Source: Phycomyces nitens (lineage: Eukaryota > Mucoromycota > Mucoromycetes > Mucorales > Phycomycetaceae). Taken from it: a DNA stretch of 64,000 nt. Each line of letters begins with the position of its first letter. Positions within the stretch are counted from its first letter, which is position 1. Below are positions 59,901 through 64,000 of the stretch, in pieces. The DNA is taken from assembly GCA_022702545.1 (NCBI GenBank), contig JAHRBC010000004.1, positions 3,596,001 through 3,660,000 of the forward strand, written 5' to 3'. A program made the position numbers and the translations under genes. The notes under the pieces were generated by a model. That model saw nothing but the letters and a program-made list of their open reading frames with translations. It made no database searches and had not been told where the DNA came from.

Positions 59901-62900
59901 GACAGAAACGGAGATAACCTTTTCCATTATCTTCTTCGTACTGCTTCATTCATCGATAGGCTTATAACTCATAATGAAGAAGACAAGATTCGTAAGAAGC
60001 GGTTCACTACTGCTTTGAACGACATTTGGAAGGTCTTGGTTCGAACCAAACCTACACCGGAAATGTTGAAAGAAATGGCAAGTGATTATATACTTTTGAG
60101 TTTATTTCAGCTGGATCTAATCCAAAATGACTCTTGATTCAATAGATCGAGACTCCCAATAACAACGGCTACACCGCATTCTTGTCCGGCATTCGTTTTG
60201 CAGTAAAGACTCAAAAGAAAAAGATAGCTAAAGAAAAGAAGCGAGTCAAAAACCTTTTGGCACCTTCCTTCAATAGTCTTTTTGGATTCAGTAAACCTCT
60301 CGAAACCGAAGATTTGACAAAAAAGGATATTGTGCTAATGTTCGATTTTTCAACATGGGTAAAGTTTTTTTATATATATCTTAAAACAATCGAGGACATA
60401 AAGACTAATATTTTTTTGGCATTATTCTATTGAATAGCTTAATACTATAAAAAAGATCCTACCCGTCACAAACCTTGATCCAAATTCCACTGTTCAATTG
60501 CCCAAAGATTTCAAAAAGAATAATCCAAAAGCCAAAATAACAGATTATCCCAAAGAGACAGGCTACGGCGCACTTCATTTCGGTAAGTTCCACTTCTTGA
60601 TTGGCTTTAATAGTCTCTTGTATCTAACACTGTTCTTGTTTTAAGCTTCCACCACCCAGCACAAGGAACTTGTGGAGTTTCTTTTGAAATCTGGCTGCGA
60701 TGTAAACCAAAGAGTCAAGATCGAGGATACACTAGGAGAAACTTCGTTGTCCATGGGATTCTTTGTGAAAAAGGATAAACAAGATTATCTTCCAGACACC
60801 ACTCTTCAAACTATAGAGCACTCGAAGAAAAAGTTTGATATCAAACTACCCGACTTTGATACACTCCTGAGCTCGTTTGTGGAAGTCTATGTCGAGAATG
60901 GTGTCAACCCATGTATTCCAGAGAAAGACGGTTTGACTGTTCTAATGAAAGCAGCCAAGACTTTGGATGGCTCTGTGATATCTACTCTCTGCAGGGCAAG
61001 CGCAGTTACTTCGGATATAATTGACCACAAGGACGATTCAGGAAAGACAGCTCTTATGTATGCCCTCGATTCCATTTCAGGAAAGATCTTTTGGACGGAC
61101 CATATGTTTTCCGTGTCTCCATTTACCAAGATTTTATCCTCCGGAGCCAACATCAATGCGACATATCCCAACAAAGAAACGATCTTGATGAAGATTATTC
61201 GTATTGGAAACGTTAATCTCTTTGGATCAGTTATTCAAAACTCTCAGCATTCGATTAACTGGGACATTGAAAACAATGGTTAGTTATACCCATAGACATC
61301 CAACGTATAAACATATATCGAACTGTTGACCAATTGTTGATTTTTTAGACAAAGAAACTGCCCTTCATATTGCATTCAAAGGAAGCATTAATGAAATCAT
61401 CCGACAGTGTATCGAATATGTTTTGCCCTTCATGGAACGCAATCCTGGCTCTGCAAGTGCTTTGGATAATCAAGGAAACTCCCCACTTAAATTGGCAGCA
61501 AGAAGTGGCAATGAACATGCCGTGGAAGCCATGCTGAAATGCGAAGTCAATGTAAACGTTCCTTCCGGTCAAAACAGTCCACTTATCGAGGCTATCAAGA
61601 ACCGACACCTCAAAATCACAAAGTATCTTTTGGATTATGGAGCAGAGGCCAACCAGGAAGACGAACTCGGAAATTACCCATTGCACTATGCTGTTGATAC
61701 TGAAAAGCATCATTTGGTGCAGTATCTTTTGAACTACGGGGCAAATGTTATGGCTACCAACAAGAGAGGGCAAACTGCTCTTCACTTGGCCATTGAAAAG
61801 ACAAAAATCCAGACAAACGCATCCTTCAAGATCGAGACAATGCTCATAAAAGCAGGCGCCGATATCAATGCAAAAGATATACTTGGTAAGTACATGAATA
61901 GCCTGGGTATCGTGTATGTCTGTCGGATTACTAACGTAATATTATAGGTCGAACGCCTCTCCATATTGCATTTGCTGGTCTGAACGTCATTCCAAACATG
62001 AAAGAGGCTGTGCTTATATCAAAGAAAGTACAGCAGATCATCAAGGAAAAGGATTATGAAAACAAAAAGAGATTTACTCTGGATGAATTTGTGAGTAAAT
62101 ACGGCAACAATGATCCCCAAGTCAACGAGTGGCTCGAAAAAGGCAAGGACATGGCCATAAATCAGGAAAACTCCAAAAATGAGAAGACAAAGGACGACTT
62201 TGAACTCACTGAAGAGGAGAAAACCGCCCTGGAGATGTACATTGGCTATTTCTGGGAGAGAGATATCGGGGCTTGTCTCAGATCTGATCCTATTGATATC
62301 ATCAAATTCATTTGTACTATCGAACAAACCGAATATGATATCCCAGACGTCTTTGGCCGTACTCCTCTTCACTATGCCGCCTGCACCGGTTCATTCTCCT
62401 GTACGTCTCTTTTGCTAAAGAAAAACATCAATGTGAATGCAGAAGACAATGACAAGGTATTTTAACTTATATTTAAAAAATCATTTATGGATATACACAG
62501 TCTAAAACATCTGTTTGATATACTACTTGTATAGAATGGTCCTTTGCAATTGGCTCTGGGATATGGACATATTGACTATTCCTCAATGCTTTGCAATGAA
62601 GGAGCCGATACTTCAAAGGATATGGTACTGCCTGACACAGAAAGTGTATCTACCTTTCATTATAGTTTATCCAAAGCAATCATGAACATGACCTACATCA
62701 TTATGGACCGCGGTGTGAAAATTCTTGGTAAGGATCTAGATGACCTCTCTGTTTTCTTAAATTTTTCTAATCCCAAAAAAAACATCTAGAGTTTCTCAGA
62801 GACGCATTGGTCACAGGTAATATATATATATATATACCAAGTTTATCCACTCTTTTTTTTTTTTTTTTTTGAAAAAAGATACTTACAATTTGTCTTGTCA

Positions 62901-64000
62901 AATAGGAAAATTCCACTTGGCAGAAGTCTTACTTCGGTCTGCTGATGATGAAACCATTCTGAAATCCGTCACGGCAGATAATAAGAACCTTTGGCATATT
63001 ATCACTGATTTTAGACCCTTTGACACGTAAGTTTATACAATCATTCCTTTTTGTTTTGTAATTAAACCAACAAAAATTTCTTGAAGTGATACCTGGAGCG
63101 AGTATTACCCAGAGCTCTTGAACCGAATCAATGCTCTCAACATAACCACCTCCATCGATTCCTATGGCTGTACTCCTGCTCACTATGCAGCAAAACATGG
63201 CCAGTTGGCACTTTTGAAAATATTGATTGATCTCAAGCTGTGTCCAATTGGTATGCTTGACAAAAATGGTGTATCAGAATTATGGTATGCCGTATCATCC
63301 AACGAAACCGAGTGCGTCGAGGTATGTCAACGTTGATATAAATTTTGAATGAAATGTTCCCTTTATCAAAGGCTCTAATATTGAAATATTTTAAAGGCTC
63401 TATTAGAAACCGGTGCATCTGTGGCTCATGTCACCACCGAAGAGATCAAGTCCATTGTACTTATTGCGACCGAGTATAAGAACACCAAAGTCTTGAAACT
63501 ACTTTTGGATGCCGGAGCTCCTACAAACGCTGACAGAGGGTTCAAGCGAAGAGACGCTGTTTCTGAAGCTTGTTTTACTCATAATACAGATAACTTGCAG
63601 GTAATTATATCTTTAAAATAAGGACAACCAAATCACATTTACTGATATACTTTGTAAAAAGCTTCTTATTGAAGCAAGGGCTGATTTGGATCACCCATCG
63701 GCTGTATACATTGGCGACAGTCTCACAGAGTACACCGAGTCTACTCCTTTGTTTACTGCCTCGCACTCTGCAAACCCAGATTTATTTGAGGTAATTAGAG
63801 GAATCCCAAGCTTTATGGATCTACCAATATAAAGCATCTCTTTATTTTTCTAGATGCTTTTGAAAGCCGGGGCAGATCCTAATGCCTTTCACCGTACTTT
63901 CAAGGCAGAGGGAAACCATGTGACTACGCTGTTCATCTATCTCTCTGATAGAAACAAAACAAAACAATTGCATGTAAGGATACATAATATCAAGTAAATT
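56914..64000 (+). CDS. Chromodomain plus ankyrin-repeat giant protein, 3'-truncated by window
   Basis: Exons: 56914-56961, 57021-57233, 57310-58031, 58106-58427, 58499-59534, 59599-60077, 60146-60358, 60438-60582, 60646-61278, 61349-61885, 61948-62456, 62535-62727, 62790-62816, 62906-63026, 63087-63321, 63397-63600, 63662-63790, 63854-63973; a donor at 63974 shows the gene continues. 1962 residues so far. N-terminus is basic; a chromodomain lies at about 78-120 (IVDFKYNKGETFYLVHRTGQ, then ENSWEP). A Lys/Arg-rich NLS-like region spans about 165-205. From about 230 onward are many ankyrin repeats (RPLHYAAYYGHHETCRALIE, TALHLASSNGHYEVVKFLLQ, GRTPLHYAACTG). Introns 2 and 6 use GC donors. The order, size and large degenerate repeats recall ankyrin-containing PARPs such as C. 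elegans PME-5; WGR and PARP catalytic domains would then follow beyond the window, which I cannot see. Confidence 0.82.

Overview
The window is nuclear DNA of a filamentous fungus, most likely an early-diverging one of the Mucoromycota (Mucorales-type). Reasons: AT-rich intergenic DNA, compact multi-exon genes with short GT-AG introns (about 40-110 bp) and a notable set of GC-AG introns, CTAAC-like branch points, an unspliced eukaryotic tRNA-Pro, fungal proteins (Dug3, Mnn9/Anp1-type mannosyltransferase, Glo3, Nup192) and relics of gene families I associate with Mucorales. No organism name can be given from sequence alone. Layout: (1) 1-9.3 kb is an accessory region built as a giant inverted repeat. 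Two nearly identical arms of about 1.6 kb (about 1.2-2.8 kb and 7.4-9.05 kb), each carrying the same decayed recombinase-like gene, face each other across 12-bp minisatellite arrays (the largest about 3 kb) and a small unique core. (2) 9.3-12.8 kb holds a decayed gene and a Tc1-type helix-turn-helix protein without its catalytic half. (3) 12.8-18.1 kb has two paralogous F-box proteins. (4) 18.1-25 kb is gene-poor: a possible small secreted peptide, a tRNA-Pro(UGG), and a 2.7-kb transposon with terminal inverted repeats that carries a broken Fanzor/TnpB-family nuclease gene. (5) 27-57 kb is the core genome: Dug3, a GT62 mannosyltransferase, an unrecognised 415-aa protein, NAD-dependent glycerol-3-phosphate dehydrogenase, the Arf-GAP Glo3, an unrecognised 374-aa protein, a C2H2 zinc-finger protein, a SANT-like protein, Nup192 (2054 aa) and PARN. 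(6) 56.9 kb to the window end is a giant chromodomain plus ankyrin-repeat gene, 18 exons and 1962 codons inside the window and still open at the end; by domain order it may end in a PARP catalytic domain. The core genes are housekeeping functions (glutathione turnover, Golgi mannosylation and COPI traffic, osmolyte/redox metabolism, nuclear pore, mRNA deadenylation) with no operon logic. Most promising observations: the satellite-bearing giant inverted repeat, the Fanzor relic inside a TIR element, the chromodomain-ankyrin protein with a perfect RFX/Crt1-type X-box upstream, and the unusually high share of GC-AG introns (5 of 53 inferred). All exon structures were worked out by hand from splice signals and reading frame.
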